Assembly (NCBI GenBank): GCA_947252645.1
Contig: CAMXWF010000001.1
Location: 62,001 to 126,000 of the forward strand
Length of the DNA: 64,000 nt
Origin: an uncultured Bacteroidia bacterium
Lineage (GTDB): Bacteria > Bacteroidota > Bacteroidia > Bacteroidales > CAJPTX01
Reading direction: 5' to 3'
Part shown: piece by piece, positions 6,927-17,000 of the stretch
Layout: each line of letters begins with the position of its first letter
Position numbering within the stretch: position 1 is the first letter of the stretch
Translations under genes and position numbers: made by a program
The notes under the pieces: model-generated
Told to the model about the DNA's origin: nothing
Seen by the model: the letters and a program-made list of their open reading frames with translations, nothing else
The model's database searches: none

Positions 6927-8996
6927 ATGGGCGACTCGAGGGTAACGCCAGCGTTGATCACCCCCCGTAGCATCGTGGTCGTAGGTGGGTCGAGCGATGT
7001 CTACAAGCCTGGAGGCCGGGTGTTAGAAAATCTGCGGACTCATGCGTTTGGTGGCGCACTCAGCGTGATCAATCCCAAGCTCGATGAGGTCCAGGGCGTT
7101 CGGTCATACCGTAGGGTAGAGGATGCGCCCCAGGTTGATTTGGCCATACTGGCCATTGCGGCGCGCTTCTGCCCCCATGCTGTGGAGGTGTTGGCTCGCG
7201 ATAAGGGCACTAAGGCCTTTATCATATTGTCGGCAGGCTTCCATGAGGAGAATGAGGCGGGCGCGGCGCTGGAGAAGCAAATTGTCGACACAGTCAATCG
7301 GTATGGTGCTTGCCTGATAGGACCCAATTGCGTGGGGGTGATGAACTCCAACTACGTGGGGGTGTTCATTCGGCCTGTGCCTAAGCTAGAGCCCAAGGGG
7401 ATAGACTTTGTCACAGGCTCGGGGGCCACGGCCGTGTTCATCCTGGAGCTGGGGATGCAGCAGGGGCTGAGCTTCAGCTCGGTATTCTCTGTGGGCAATA
7501 GTGGCCAGCTGGGCGTTGAGGAGATTCTTGAGTACCTCGATGAGAGCTTTGAGCCCGATAAGAGCTCGAGGGTCAAGCTGCTCTACGTAGAGAACATCTC
7601 GAATCCCGCGAAGCTCTATAAGCATGCCCGGTCGTTGGTGGCCAAGGGCTGCCGTATTGCAGCTATAAAGGCGGGTACGAGCCCCGCGGGGAGCCGGGCA
7701 GCCAGTAGCCATACGGGCGCATTGGCGAGCAGCGATGCAGCTGTGGAGGCGTTGTTCCGAAAGGCTGGGATTGTGCGCTGCAAGGGGCGCCAAGAGCTAC
7801 TGACCACCGCGGCGGTATTCATGCATAAGCCGATACGGGGGCGGCGTGTGGCCATCATCACGCACGCTGGTGGCCCCGCGGTGATGCTTACCGATGCGCT
7901 TTCCGATGGGGGGCTGGAGGTGCCGCATATTACAGGGCCTGCGGCCGATGCCTTGCTGTCGACCTTGTTTGATGGTTCATCGGTAGGTAACCCTATTGAT
8001 TTCTTGGCCACTGGTACGGCTGAGCAGCTGGGGAACATCATCGATGCGTGTGAGCGGGATTTCGATGTGGATTGCATGGTGGTGATTTTTGGTAGCCCCG
8101 GGCTATTCCCTGTGCATGAGGCCTACAATGTACTCCATGAGAAGATACGCAGCTGCAGTAAGCCTATCTTCCCTGTGCTGCCGTCTTTGGTCAATGCGGC
8201 CGATGCGATAAGGGCTTTTATCGATAGGGGGAATGTCTATTTCCAGGAGGAGGTGGTGCTCGGGGAGGCGCTGTGCCGTGTGGTGAACGCCCCTGAGCCG
8301 GCGCCGTTGCTTCCCGACGAGGTAGAGGTGGATGTGGCGAAGATACGTGCTGTCGTGGAGGCTGCCCCGAATGGCTATTTGTCGCCGACAGGTGTACAGG
8401 CACTGCTGGATGCGGTGGGCATTGCGCGTGCGGGCGAAAAGGTGGTATCTACCGTCCATGATGCGGTGCAGGCTGCGGAGAATTTTGGCTATCCCATTGT
8501 GATGAAGGTGGTGGGGCCTGTGCATAAGTCGGATGTTGGGGGCGTGGTGCTAGGGGTTAGCAGCGAGGCTGAGGTGGTCAAGGAGTTCACCCGGATGATG
8601 CAGATTAAGGATACAACAGCCATTCTGCTACAGCCGATGCTTTCGGGTACGGAGCTCTACGTGGGGGGCAAGCGCGATGAGCAATTTGGTGCGATGGTGC
8701 TTTGCGGCCTTGGGGGCATCTTCATAGAGGTGTTGAAGGACGTGCAGAGTTCGTTGGCCCCGATCTACCGGCGTGAAGCCTTGGAGATGGTGGATAGGCT
8801 TCGGGGGGCCAAATTGCTCGATGGTGTGCGTGGCCAGGAGGCCATAGGGCGCGATAGGCTGGCCGATGTGGTGTGTAGGGTGTCGGCGTTGATGGAGCAT
8901 GCGCCCGAGATTTTCGAGATGGATATAAATCCCTTGCTTGGCAATTCGAGGGGCATTGTGGCCGTGGATGCTCGGATAAGGCTGGAGCGGGATTAG
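6927..8996 (+). CDS. ADP-forming acyl-CoA (acetyl-CoA) synthetase, fused alpha-beta subunits
   Basis: 689 residues. The N-terminal CoA-binding Rossmann domain (SIVVVGGSSDVYKPGG) is followed by two succinyl-CoA-synthetase-like domains. The phosphorylated histidine is His262 in SSHTGALASSDA. A C-terminal ATP-grasp domain runs from about residue 460 (GYPIVMKVVGPVHKSDVGG). This is the fused alpha-beta form of ADP-forming acetyl-CoA synthetase: acyl-CoA + ADP + Pi gives acid + CoA + ATP. In a fermenter it yields ATP while excreting acetate or a branched acid; the substrate cannot be told from sequence. Protein-lysine acetyltransferases of the Pat type share the N-terminal part, but no GNAT domain is present. 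Confidence 0.88.
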   Translation: MGDSRVTPALITPRSIVVVGGSSDVYKPGGRVLENLRTHAFGGALSVINPKLDEVQGVRSYRRVEDAPQVDLAILAIAARFCPHAVEVLARDKGTKAFIILSAGFHEENEAGAALEKQIVDTVNRYGACLIGPNCVGVMNSNYVGVFIRPVPKLEPKGIDFVTGSGATAVFILELGMQQGLSFSSVFSVGNSGQLGVEEILEYLDESFEPDKSSRVKLLYVENISNPAKLYKHARSLVAKGCRIAAIKAGTSPAGSRAASSHTGALASSDAAVEALFRKAGIVRCKGRQELLTTAAVFMHKPIRGRRVAIITHAGGPAVMLTDALSDGGLEVPHITGPAADALLSTLFDGSSVGNPIDFLATGTAEQLGNIIDACERDFDVDCMVVIFGSPGLFPVHEAYNVLHEKIRSCSKPIFPVLPSLVNAADAIRAFIDRGNVYFQEEVVLGEALCRVVNAPEPAPLLPDEVEVDVAKIRAVVEAAPNGYLSPTGVQALLDAVGIARAGEKVVSTVHDAVQAAENFGYPIVMKVVGPVHKSDVGGVVLGVSSEAEVVKEFTRMMQIKDTTAILLQPMLSGTELYVGGKRDEQFGAMVLCGLGGIFIEVLKDVQSSLAPIYRREALEMVDRLRGAKLLDGVRGQEAIGRDRLADVVCRVSALMEHAPEIFEMDINPLLGNSRGIVAVDARIRLERD

Positions 8997-9011
8997 TGTA
9001 GGGAGCGCGTA

Positions 9012-9161
9012 ATGCCTACGAAGCCGAAGGGGAGTAGGTTTTCCCGTACAGAGCGGCTGCTACTCTGGATGGTGGCTTTTGGGCTGGTTTTGGTGTTGTT
9101 GCGCTGGGGCGCTATTAGCGCAGCCCTCCGAGAGGTCGTGGAGGCATATTTCGGGGGCTAG
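9012..9161 (+). CDS. Small single-pass membrane protein, 49 residues, unknown function
   Basis: ATG 9012 follows a GGGAGCG ribosome-binding sequence. The ORF ends at TAG 9161, 26 bp before ugd and 15 bp after the acyl-CoA synthetase, so it fits an operon. The N-terminus is basic (MPTKPKGSRFSRTER). One hydrophobic helix follows (LLLWMVAFGLVLVLL), then a short amphipathic tail ending EAYFGG. The charge pattern predicts an inside N-terminus. I do not recognise a family. Codon use matches its neighbours, which supports it being real. Confidence 0.55.
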   Translation: MPTKPKGSRFSRTERLLLWMVAFGLVLVLLRWGAISAALREVVEAYFGG

Positions 9162-9187
9162 TCGAGCGCGATATAGAGGATTCTGCG

Positions 9188-10516
9188 ATGCGCATTGCGA
9201 TAGTAGGGACAGGCTATGTGGGCTTGGTGACTGGAGCTTGTTTTGCCGAGCTTGGGGTGGAGGTGGTGTGTATAGATGTCGATGAGGCGAAGATTTCGGC
9301 CTTACGGGCTGGCAGCATCCCGATCTATGAGCCAGGGCTTGAAGCCTTGGTGCAGCGCAATGCGCAGGCAGATCGACTGCATTTTAGTACCTCTTTGCGC
9401 GATGAGCTTGAGGGGTGCGATGTGGTGTTTATTGCAGTTGGCACGCCCCCAGGGGAGGATGGCAGTGCCGATTTGCAGTACGTACTGCAGGTGGCGCGCA
9501 CCATCGGTGAGAATTTGCAGCACTACGTGCTGGTGGTGACGAAGAGCACGGTGCCGGTGGGGACTTCTGTGAAGGTGCGGGCGGCCATTGCGGCTGGTTT
9601 GCAGGCGCGGGGGGTTGAGGTGGGGTTCGATGTGGCTTCTAATCCTGAGTTTCTCAAAGAGGGCGATGCGATAAGCGATTTCATGAAGCCCGACCGGGTG
9701 GTGGTAGGCGTGGATAGCGAGCGTGCGCAGGCACTTATGGAGGAGCTCTATCGGCCAATGCAGCTGAGTAATTTCAGGGTGCTGTTCATGGATATAGCTT
9801 CGGCCGAGTTGACCAAATACGCGGCGAACTCCATGTTGGCCTTGAGGATTAGTTTTATGAACGAGCTTGCGAACCTCTGTGAGCGGGTGGGTGGCGATAT
9901 CCAGCAGGTTCGTAGGGGCATAGGGGCAGATACGCGGATAGGGAGTCGGTTTCTCTATGCTGGGTGTGGCTATGGTGGCTCATGCTTCCCAAAGGATGTG
10001 CGTGCGTTGGCGCGTAGCATGCAGGAGGTGGGCCTTGAGAGCAAGATATTGGCGTCTGTCGAGGCGGTCAACGAAGCGCAGAAGAGACTGCTTTTCCAGA
10101 AGTTTAGCGACTACTACCGTGGTGCGGTTTCGGGCAAGCGAGCGGCTATCTGGGGGCTGTCGTTTAAGCCTGGTACTGACGACATGCGTGAGGCGCCCTC
10201 GCTGGTTCTCATCGATGCTTTGCTGGCTGCGGGCTGCGAGGTGTCGGTATTCGATCCCATTGCCATGCCTTCGGTGCGGGCCTGCTATGGGGACAAGCTA
10301 CGCTACGCCGTTGATGCCTATGATGCTGTGGACGATGCCGATGTGCTGTTCCATGTGACGGAGTGGAAGGTTTTTCGCATGCCGAATTGGGAGGTGATAC
10401 GTCGGGCTATGCGCCATCCGTTGCTTATCGATGGGCGGAATGTGTATGACCCTTCCCAGCTCCACGGGATGGCGTACATGGGGGTGGGCGTGCCATCGAG
10501 AGCCAAGAAGTCGTAG
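9188..10516 (+). CDS. ugd: UDP-glucose 6-dehydrogenase
   Basis: 442 residues, normal length. NAD-binding MRIAIVGTGYVGLVTGACF at the N-terminus; the catalytic cysteine is Cys266 in YGGSCFPKD. SNPEFLKEGDAI and GLSFKPGTDDMREAPS are family signatures. Oxidises UDP-glucose to UDP-glucuronate, a precursor for capsule or LPS sugars. The RBS AGAGGA lies just upstream. It opens the polysaccharide locus: the flippase starts 1 bp after its stop. Confidence 0.96.
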   Translation: MRIAIVGTGYVGLVTGACFAELGVEVVCIDVDEAKISALRAGSIPIYEPGLEALVQRNAQADRLHFSTSLRDELEGCDVVFIAVGTPPGEDGSADLQYVLQVARTIGENLQHYVLVVTKSTVPVGTSVKVRAAIAAGLQARGVEVGFDVASNPEFLKEGDAISDFMKPDRVVVGVDSERAQALMEELYRPMQLSNFRVLFMDIASAELTKYAANSMLALRISFMNELANLCERVGGDIQQVRRGIGADTRIGSRFLYAGCGYGGSCFPKDVRALARSMQEVGLESKILASVEAVNEAQKRLLFQKFSDYYRGAVSGKRAAIWGLSFKPGTDDMREAPSLVLIDALLAAGCEVSVFDPIAMPSVRACYGDKLRYAVDAYDAVDDADVLFHVTEWKVFRMPNWEVIRRAMRHPLLIDGRNVYDPSQLHGMAYMGVGVPSRAKKS

Positions 10517-10517
10517 A

Positions 10518-11984
10518 ATGCGTAGCGGACGGAGCCTGCCCCGGGTTTTGCTATGGAGCTTTGCTAGGAGCTTTGGCTCGGTGGGGGTGGCCTTTTTGGT
10601 CAATCTGGTGCTTGTGCGCTATGTGTCGCCCCATGATTTTGGGTTGCTGGCCATGCTTAGTTTTTTCATGTCGTTTGCCTCCACCACCACGGTCGGAGGC
10701 TTCTCGCAGGCGCTTATCCAGCGGCAGGACTTGACGAAGGGGGATCTCAACACGGTATTTACGTGGAATGTGGTTGCGGCCCTTGTTCTCTACATTTTGC
10801 TGTTCGTGTTTTCTGGCAGCGTTGCCTCTTGGTATGGGGAGCCCGCGTTGCGGGATGTGCTGCGTGTGCTGGGGCTGGCCGTGCCGCTACAAGGGCTTTT
10901 TCTAGTGCATAGTGCCATCCTGCAAAAGGAGCTTAAGACCAAGACCTTGGCTCTCATAACAATTTCTAGCCAGGTGCTTGGGGGGTTGTTGGCGATAGCA
11001 TTAGCCATACAGGGTGCTGGGGTATGGGCTTTGGTGTGCAACACGCTGGTGACAGTTGCTTTGACACTTATAGGCATGCGGATAGGTTTACGGCTTCGTT
11101 TGCGCATAGCGTTTGAAAAGAGCGCGTGGAGGAAGCTTTTTTCTTTTGGGTTCTCGATGTATATTTCCCAGCTATTTATAGATATCTATAGATCCCTTCA
11201 GACTGTATATGTGGGCAAGGTATTTGCTGCGCAGCCGGCTGGTTACTACATGCAGGCGCAGAAGCTGTATGAGGTCCCGGTCTATGCGGTAGACGCAGGT
11301 GTATCGCAGGTGACCTATCCCCTGTTGTCTTCCGAGCAGCAGCATGCGGAGCGCGTGGGCTACTATGTTCGTTTGCAAGTGAGGCTCATACACTGGTTGT
11401 TATGGCCTGTTGTGGGGTTGAGTGTGCTGGTAGGTAGAGCAGCTGTGGAACTCCTTTACGGCTCTACGTGGTTACCCTCTGTGCCGGTCTTCCAGGCATT
11501 ATGCCTGGGAGGGGTTTTTATGCTTCTTATGTTGGTCTATTTGAATGCTTTGAAGGCCTTAGGTGCGGGCTGGCCCCATTTCTGGACAATCCTTTTGTCG
11601 GTGGCTATCACTGCGCTACTTCTGTTCGTCATTCCAAGAGGAGGCGTGGCGCGTGTAGCTGCTGTGTTTTCTGGGGGGTGGGCTGTAGGGGCGCTACTGG
11701 CTGCGATGTTCCTACAGGTTCGGATGCCCGTGATAGGCCGGGAGGGGGTTCGTGACTTTTTGCTGGCGTTATCCGTGTCGGCTATGGTTATGCTGGCAGT
11801 GTATGCGTGCATCCACAAGTGGTTGTCCATCACCTCTCCATGGCTGATTGTACTCTTGGATAGCCTGCTGTTTTTGATATTATACCTGCCGCTGCTGAGG
11901 TGGCTTGCTGGTGGTGTTTGGGAGACTGTGGCTCGTGTATTCCTAGCGGTCGGTAGGGGAGGAAGCCCAAACGGGGGTCTTTGA
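10518..11984 (+). CDS. Polysaccharide flippase (MOP/Wzx-like)
   Basis: 488 residues from ATG 10518, 1 bp after the ugd stop; the frame is open further upstream inside ugd, but that part is antisense to normal topology. Hydrophobic throughout, with an estimated 12-14 transmembrane helices. The N-terminal pattern FGSVGVAFLVNLVLVRYVSP, then DFGLLAMLSFF, is typical of the oligosaccharide flippase family that moves undecaprenyl-linked repeat units across the inner membrane. Its TGA overlaps the next gene's ATG (TGATG), indicating translational coupling. Confidence 0.9.
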   Translation: MRSGRSLPRVLLWSFARSFGSVGVAFLVNLVLVRYVSPHDFGLLAMLSFFMSFASTTTVGGFSQALIQRQDLTKGDLNTVFTWNVVAALVLYILLFVFSGSVASWYGEPALRDVLRVLGLAVPLQGLFLVHSAILQKELKTKTLALITISSQVLGGLLAIALAIQGAGVWALVCNTLVTVALTLIGMRIGLRLRLRIAFEKSAWRKLFSFGFSMYISQLFIDIYRSLQTVYVGKVFAAQPAGYYMQAQKLYEVPVYAVDAGVSQVTYPLLSSEQQHAERVGYYVRLQVRLIHWLLWPVVGLSVLVGRAAVELLYGSTWLPSVPVFQALCLGGVFMLLMLVYLNALKALGAGWPHFWTILLSVAITALLLFVIPRGGVARVAAVFSGGWAVGALLAAMFLQVRMPVIGREGVRDFLLALSVSAMVMLAVYACIHKWLSITSPWLIVLLDSLLFLILYLPLLRWLAGGVWETVARVFLAVGRGGSPNGGL

Positions 11985-12590
11985 TGCTATCGGCACTGCA
12001 CATCCGGAATGATTATAGTGGTCTTGCCGTTTATTGGCACCTTGTGGAGGCTGTAGACGGGCTGGTTATTCAGCAGAAGGTTCTTACTGCTGTTCGCAAG
12101 CCTGGGCGAGAAGGGAGGAATAGACCCGCATTTTTGACCCCAGGAAGCGAGGTGGAGTATAGTACGAAGTGGTCACGGCTCTATAGGGTGTTTTTCATGC
12201 GCAAGCTGCATGCAGCCTATGATCAGCTATTGCGCTTGGTGTCTTTAGATGGAGTAACCCTGGTTCATGCCCATACCCTGTACTCAGATGGGGCGTTGGC
12301 GTATCGTCGGTATAGAAAACGGCATTTACCCTACGTGGCGACAGTGAGGAGTACGGACGTGAATCTGTATGCGCCCAAGATGTTGCATCTCCGTGCGCTG
12401 GGGTGGGATATCCCTTTGCATGCTGTGGCTTTGATCGTAACATCTCCCCCCTGTTCCCCGCGGTTTCTGAAGTGTTGCCCGCTATTGGCAACGGGATTTG
12501 CGGCGTAAGGTGTACCATGTCCCTAATAGGGTTGACGAGTTCTGGTTAGCGCACTACATCATGAGTATCTACAAATCAGCCATTCCATGA
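11984..12590 (+). pseudogene. Glycosyltransferase family 4, N-terminal half only, frameshifted
   Basis: The first about 145 residues are intact: MLSALHIRNDYSGLAVYWHL, then TLVHAHTLYSDGALAYR, then RSTDVNLYAPKMLHLRAL. This is the acceptor domain of a GT-B fold enzyme. Past about 12415 the frame is lost; the apparent end at 12508 is out of frame. In another frame the sequence resumes as RRKVYHVPNRVDEFWLAHY (about 12490-12560) and then stops at 12590. The nucleotide-sugar-binding C-terminal domain is absent. The matching half (same PNG-D-FWL landmark, continuing into the C-terminal domain) is in the broken copy at 20132-20892. Both copies are followed directly by a paralogous GT2 gene. Confidence 0.75.
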
Positions 12591-13612
12591 GCGTGGGTCA
12601 TTTTGTCTCCGTTGTCTGCCCTGTTTACCAGGAGAGGGCGCATATTGCGGCTTGTCTGGATGCGCTGTTGGCCCAGACGTATCCCTCGGAGCGCATAGAG
12701 TTCTTGCTGGTGGATGGAGGTAGCACCGATGGGACGCGTGAAGTGGTGCAGGGTTATGTTGCGAAGGATAATCGCATTCGGCTGCTAGAGAACCCTCACA
12801 GGACGGTTCCCTATGCGCTGAATATTGGTATACGTGCTTCCCGTGGAGATACGATTGTGAGGGTGGATGCGCATAGTACATATCCAGATGATTATGTACT
12901 GCGTCTGGTCAATGAGCTCTATCGGCTAAAAGCGGATAACGTTGGGGGCGTGTGGAAAACTTTGCCTGGGGATACCACGGCGCAGGCGTATGCAGTGGCC
13001 TATGTGACGAGTAGCGCAATCGGCGTGGGGAATTCGGCCCATAAAACTGGGGAGCTACATATTCAGCAAGTGGATACGGTTCCGTATGGCTGTTTTCCTC
13101 GAGCCCTGTTTGACCGGATTGGCTATTTTGATGAGGAGATGACCCGGAATCAGGACGATGAGCTAAACGGCCGGATCACCCAGGCTGGGGGGAAGATCTA
13201 CATTATCCCGGATGTCGAAATAGGGTATAGAGCTCGTCCGACAATTGCCAAGATGGCCAAGATGTATTACCAGTATGGACTGTTCAAACCCCTCGGCAAT
13301 TCAAAGCTTAAGCGTCCGACGACGTGGCGTCAATTTGTACCCATGCTTTTTGTCGCAGGTTTGGTTGTTGGTAGCATACTAAGTGCTTTTATTCCTTTTT
13401 TCTGGGGCTTTTATCTTTGTGTGCTAGGATTATATTTGCTGGTATTGCTGGTGGATGCCATGCGGTATGCACTACGTACTTGCAAATTCAAGGCGGCCAT
13501 ACTCATACCGTACGCCTATGCCTCGTTGCATTTCAGCTATGGGACGGGCTACTGGGTAGGGCTATGCAAGCTGCTTACTGGTGGTTCGTTTGATGTGAAT
13601 ATATCGCGGTAG
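12587..13612 (+). CDS. Glycosyltransferase family 2 with C-terminal membrane segments
   Basis: 341 residues. GT-A domain: VSVVCPVYQERAHIAACLDA at the start, nucleotide-binding LLVDGGSTDGT, and the metal-binding IVRVDAH (D-x-H variant of DxD). The acidic catalytic region is RNQDDELNGR (Asp190-Glu192). After YYQYGLFKPLGN two or three hydrophobic helices follow, typical of processive or membrane-associated succinoglycan-type GT2 enzymes. The start overlaps the stop of the preceding broken GT4. It is paralogous along its whole length to the gene at 20889-21908, but with higher G+C. Confidence 0.9.
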   Translation: MSVGHFVSVVCPVYQERAHIAACLDALLAQTYPSERIEFLLVDGGSTDGTREVVQGYVAKDNRIRLLENPHRTVPYALNIGIRASRGDTIVRVDAHSTYPDDYVLRLVNELYRLKADNVGGVWKTLPGDTTAQAYAVAYVTSSAIGVGNSAHKTGELHIQQVDTVPYGCFPRALFDRIGYFDEEMTRNQDDELNGRITQAGGKIYIIPDVEIGYRARPTIAKMAKMYYQYGLFKPLGNSKLKRPTTWRQFVPMLFVAGLVVGSILSAFIPFFWGFYLCVLGLYLLVLLVDAMRYALRTCKFKAAILIPYAYASLHFSYGTGYWVGLCKLLTGGSFDVNISR

Positions 13613-13614
13613 GC

Positions 13615-13755
13615 ATGGTGTTTGTTTGGCTTCAGCGCTCATCCTTTGCCATATTGTTGCTATTGCAGACAATGTGGCCATTGCTTGCTGTTTGTAATGC
13701 GAGCAAGACTGGGGAGGATGGTCTTTTCCCGACCATGATGGTTTGGTCGGTATGA
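13615..13755 (+). CDS. Possible 46-residue hydrophobic ORF
   Basis: Starts 2 bp after the GT2 stop. It encodes a basic-hydrophobic N-terminus (SSFAILLLLQTMWPLLAVC) and a short tail that looks like a signal or anchor remnant. There is no recognisable family and no strong RBS. It lies just upstream of the duplicated Clp fragment and may be a leftover of a displaced gene. Confidence 0.25.
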   Translation: MVFVWLQRSSFAILLLLQTMWPLLAVCNASKTGEDGLFPTMMVWSV

Positions 13756-13835
13756 AAAGCTGTTCAGGCTAGCCACGACACGGGCTATGGAAGAGCGGTG
13801 GTATGTGAGTTCGCTTTTTGTTGCCCAGCCCAGGT

Positions 13836-13996
13836 GAGCTCGATCCTCTTCGTCGATGGCCTCGACCAGGTGGCGGGTCAGCCGGGCACCCAGGGCGCCT
13901 CGGAAACGGGCCAGCTCCTTGCGGGGCTGCTGGCCCAGTGCCCCACCCTGCGCCTGCTGGCCACCGCGGGCGATGGTGGCAGTAATACGAACGTTT
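13836..13996 (+). pseudogene. Duplicated fragment of the Clp ATPase gene
   Basis: About 160 bp nearly identical to 46218-46377 inside the Clp ATPase. It encodes SSILFVDGLDQVAGQPG, then LLAGLLAQCPTLRLLATA, and ends GDGGSNTN as in the full gene. Similarity stops abruptly at the shared AGTAATACGAACGT: here TTAAATTG follows, in the full gene ATACGAGC. The upstream frame (from 13798) is unrelated. It has no start context and cannot make a functional ATPase. The rest of the interval 13613-14059 holds nothing else I recognise. Confidence 0.88.
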
Positions 13997-14059
13997 AAAT
14001 TGCCGTTAGCGAGATAGGCGAGTGAAAGTCGTGAAGTGTAATTTTAAAAATGTCTGCTT

Positions 14060-17000
14060 ATGAGACAATTATTTAGTAAGTTGCTAGCAGTAGCACTGCT
14101 ACTAGTAGCGTGTAGTGGCGCAGTGTGGGGCAACAATTTGACCGTGACCATCACCGAGAGCAATGGGACGCGAAACACCAAAACGGGACAGGAATCGATG
14201 GAAAAGGCCCTTGAAGGGTATTTTCTCCAAGGGATAATAGGCATCGAGGTGAGCGCAGGAAACTTTGAGACGGACGATTGGATCTGGCTACAGTCGCATA
14301 CGTGGTATCTTGGACGCTTAGAAAAATTTGAAGTGACAGGTGGTATAGGAAACGTGGCGAATATTCCCAATACGACCTGGTGGGATGGTTCGTATTTTAG
14401 TATAGCTCTTAAAGAATTGCACGTAGCTAAGCTGAAAAGAGTAGGAGGATATGCATTGCAAGGTCTCGATCGCCTGACGAGCGTCTCGCTGCCTGCGGCC
14501 ACAGAGATAGGCGAACGGGCATTTTCAGGATGCTCAAAACTAGCGAGCCTAGAACTCAGGGCAACACCACCCAGCGTGGAGAGTTATGCTTTCCTTAAGT
14601 GTCCCCTGGTGCGTAAGCTAAAACTGCTCGATGCAGGTGGATCGCCCCTAATGGGAGATGCTTTGGCAAATGCCATATCTCGGTATAGAGCGGTTGAGGA
14701 TGGCGATACAGAGGATAATCTGTGGTATGTTTGGGCGTTCGAGAATGCGCCAGCTAGCAATTTGAGCGGTACCATAGAAGGCGATGCGTTTGCGAATGCA
14801 GCATCGCTTGAGGCGGCAATGAAGGATAAAGATCTGAGTAAAGTAAAGGAAGTAACGATAACGGGTGGGTGGTTTCAGCTTTTAGATTGGCTTTTCCTAC
14901 TCGAAAAGGGGCAACAGGGGCTTGCCATAGAGAAATTCACCATAGAGAGCAGCGTGGATAGGGTGGCCGACATGCCCGATTTACCAGACTTCAGTCCTCA
15001 GTACCTTCCGAAGGTTCAAAAAGTGAGCATAGCGAAACTGAAACGAGTGGGAAAAAAGGCATTCATTGGTTGCACTGGACTGACGAGCGTATCGTTGCCG
15101 GTGGCTACTAAGATAGGCAATGAGGCATTCGGGAGTTGCACTGGCCTGACGAGCGTGTCGCTGCCAGTGGCCATAGAGATAGGCGACAGAGCATTCTATG
15201 GTTGCGCGGGCCTAACGAGCCTAGAGCTCGGGGCAACACCACCCAGCGTGGGGAGGGATGCTTTTCTTGGTTGCCCCCTAGTGCGTAGGCTAGTACTGAT
15301 AGATGCGAATGAAACGCCTCTAGAGAAGGATGCTTTGGCAAATGCCAAATCTAAGTATAAAGCAGAGGAGGATGGTGATACAGAGGACAATCTGTGGTAC
15401 GTTTGGGCGTTTGAGGATGCGCCCGCCAGCAATTTGAGCGGTAGTATAGATGGCGAAACGTTTTCTGGTGCAGCATCGCTTGAGGCGGCAATGAAGGATA
15501 AAGATCTGAGTAAAGTAAAGGAAGTAACGATAACGGGTGGGAGGTTTCAGCTTTTAGATTGGCTTTTCCTACTCGAAAAGGGGCAACGGGAGCTCGCAAT
15601 AGAAACATTAACCGTAGAGAGTAGCGTGAATAGGGTGGCCGACATGCCCGATTTACCATACGAGAGTGCCCGTTACCTTCCGAAGGCTCAGAAAGTGAGC
15701 ATAGCGAAACTGAATCGAGTGGGAGAATGGGCATTCTATGATTGTAGGACCTTGACGAGCGTTTCGTTGCCAACGGCCATAGTGATAGGGAAGGGTGCAT
15801 TCAGTGGTTCCACTGGCCTAACGAGAGTGTCATTGTCAGCGGCCACTGAGATAGGTTATAGAGCATTCAGCGGTTGCGAGGCTCTTACGAGCATCTCGTT
15901 GCCAGCGGCCACAGAGATAGGCTGGTCAGCATTCGAAGATTGTAAAGGCCTGACGAGCGTGTCATTGCCGGCGGCCACGAAGATAGACTGGTCAGCATTC
16001 AAAGATTGTAAAGGCCTGACGAGCGTGTCGTTGCCAGCGGCCACGCTGATAGGCGAAGATGCATTCAATGGTTGCACTGGCCTGACGAGCGTCTCGCTGC
16101 CGGTGGCCACAGAGATAGGTAGTAGTGCATTCTATGGTTGCACTGGCCTGACGAGCGTGTCGCTGCCAGTGGCCATAGTGATAGGCGATAGAGCATTTTA
16201 TGGTTGCGCGGGCCTAACGAGCCTAGAGCTCGGGGCAACACCACCCAGCGTGAAATTGAATGCTTTCCTTGAGTGTCCCCTGGTGCGTAAGCTAAAACTG
16301 CTCGATGCGGATGGAACGCCCCTAACGGGAGATGCTTTGATCAATGCCATATCTCGCTATAGGGCGGTTGAGGATGGCGATACAGAGGATAATCTGTGGT
16401 ACGGGTGGGCGTTCGAGGAGGCGCCTGCAGGGAATTTGAGCGGTACTATAGATGGTGAAGCGTTTTCGAATGCAGCATCGCTTAAGGTGGCAATGAAGGG
16501 TAAGGATTTAAGTGAAGTAAAGGATGTAACGATAACGGGTGGGAGGTTTCAGCTTTTAGATTGGCTTTTTCTACTCGAAAAGGGACAACGGGAGCTCGCA
16601 ATAGAAACATTCACCGTAGAGAGCAGCATGGATAGGGTGGCAGACATGCCCGATTTACCATACAAGAGTGCCCGTTACCTTCCGAAGGCTCAAAAAGTGA
16701 GTATAGCGATGATACAGAAGATAGGCAGTTATGCATTTTATCGTTGCACTGGCCTGACGAGCGTGTCGTTGCCAGCGGCCATAGAGATAGGCGAAGATGC
16801 ATTTCGGAGTTGTGAGGCTCTTACGAGCGTCTCGCTGCCAGTGGCTACGAAGATAAGCAATGAGGCATTCTATGGTTGCACTGGCCTGACGAACGTCTCG
16901 CTGCCAGCGGCCACAGAGATACGCAAAGAGGCATTCTATGGTTGCACTGGCCTGACTAGCGTGTCGTTGCCAGCGGCCACGATGATAGTCGGGGCAACAT

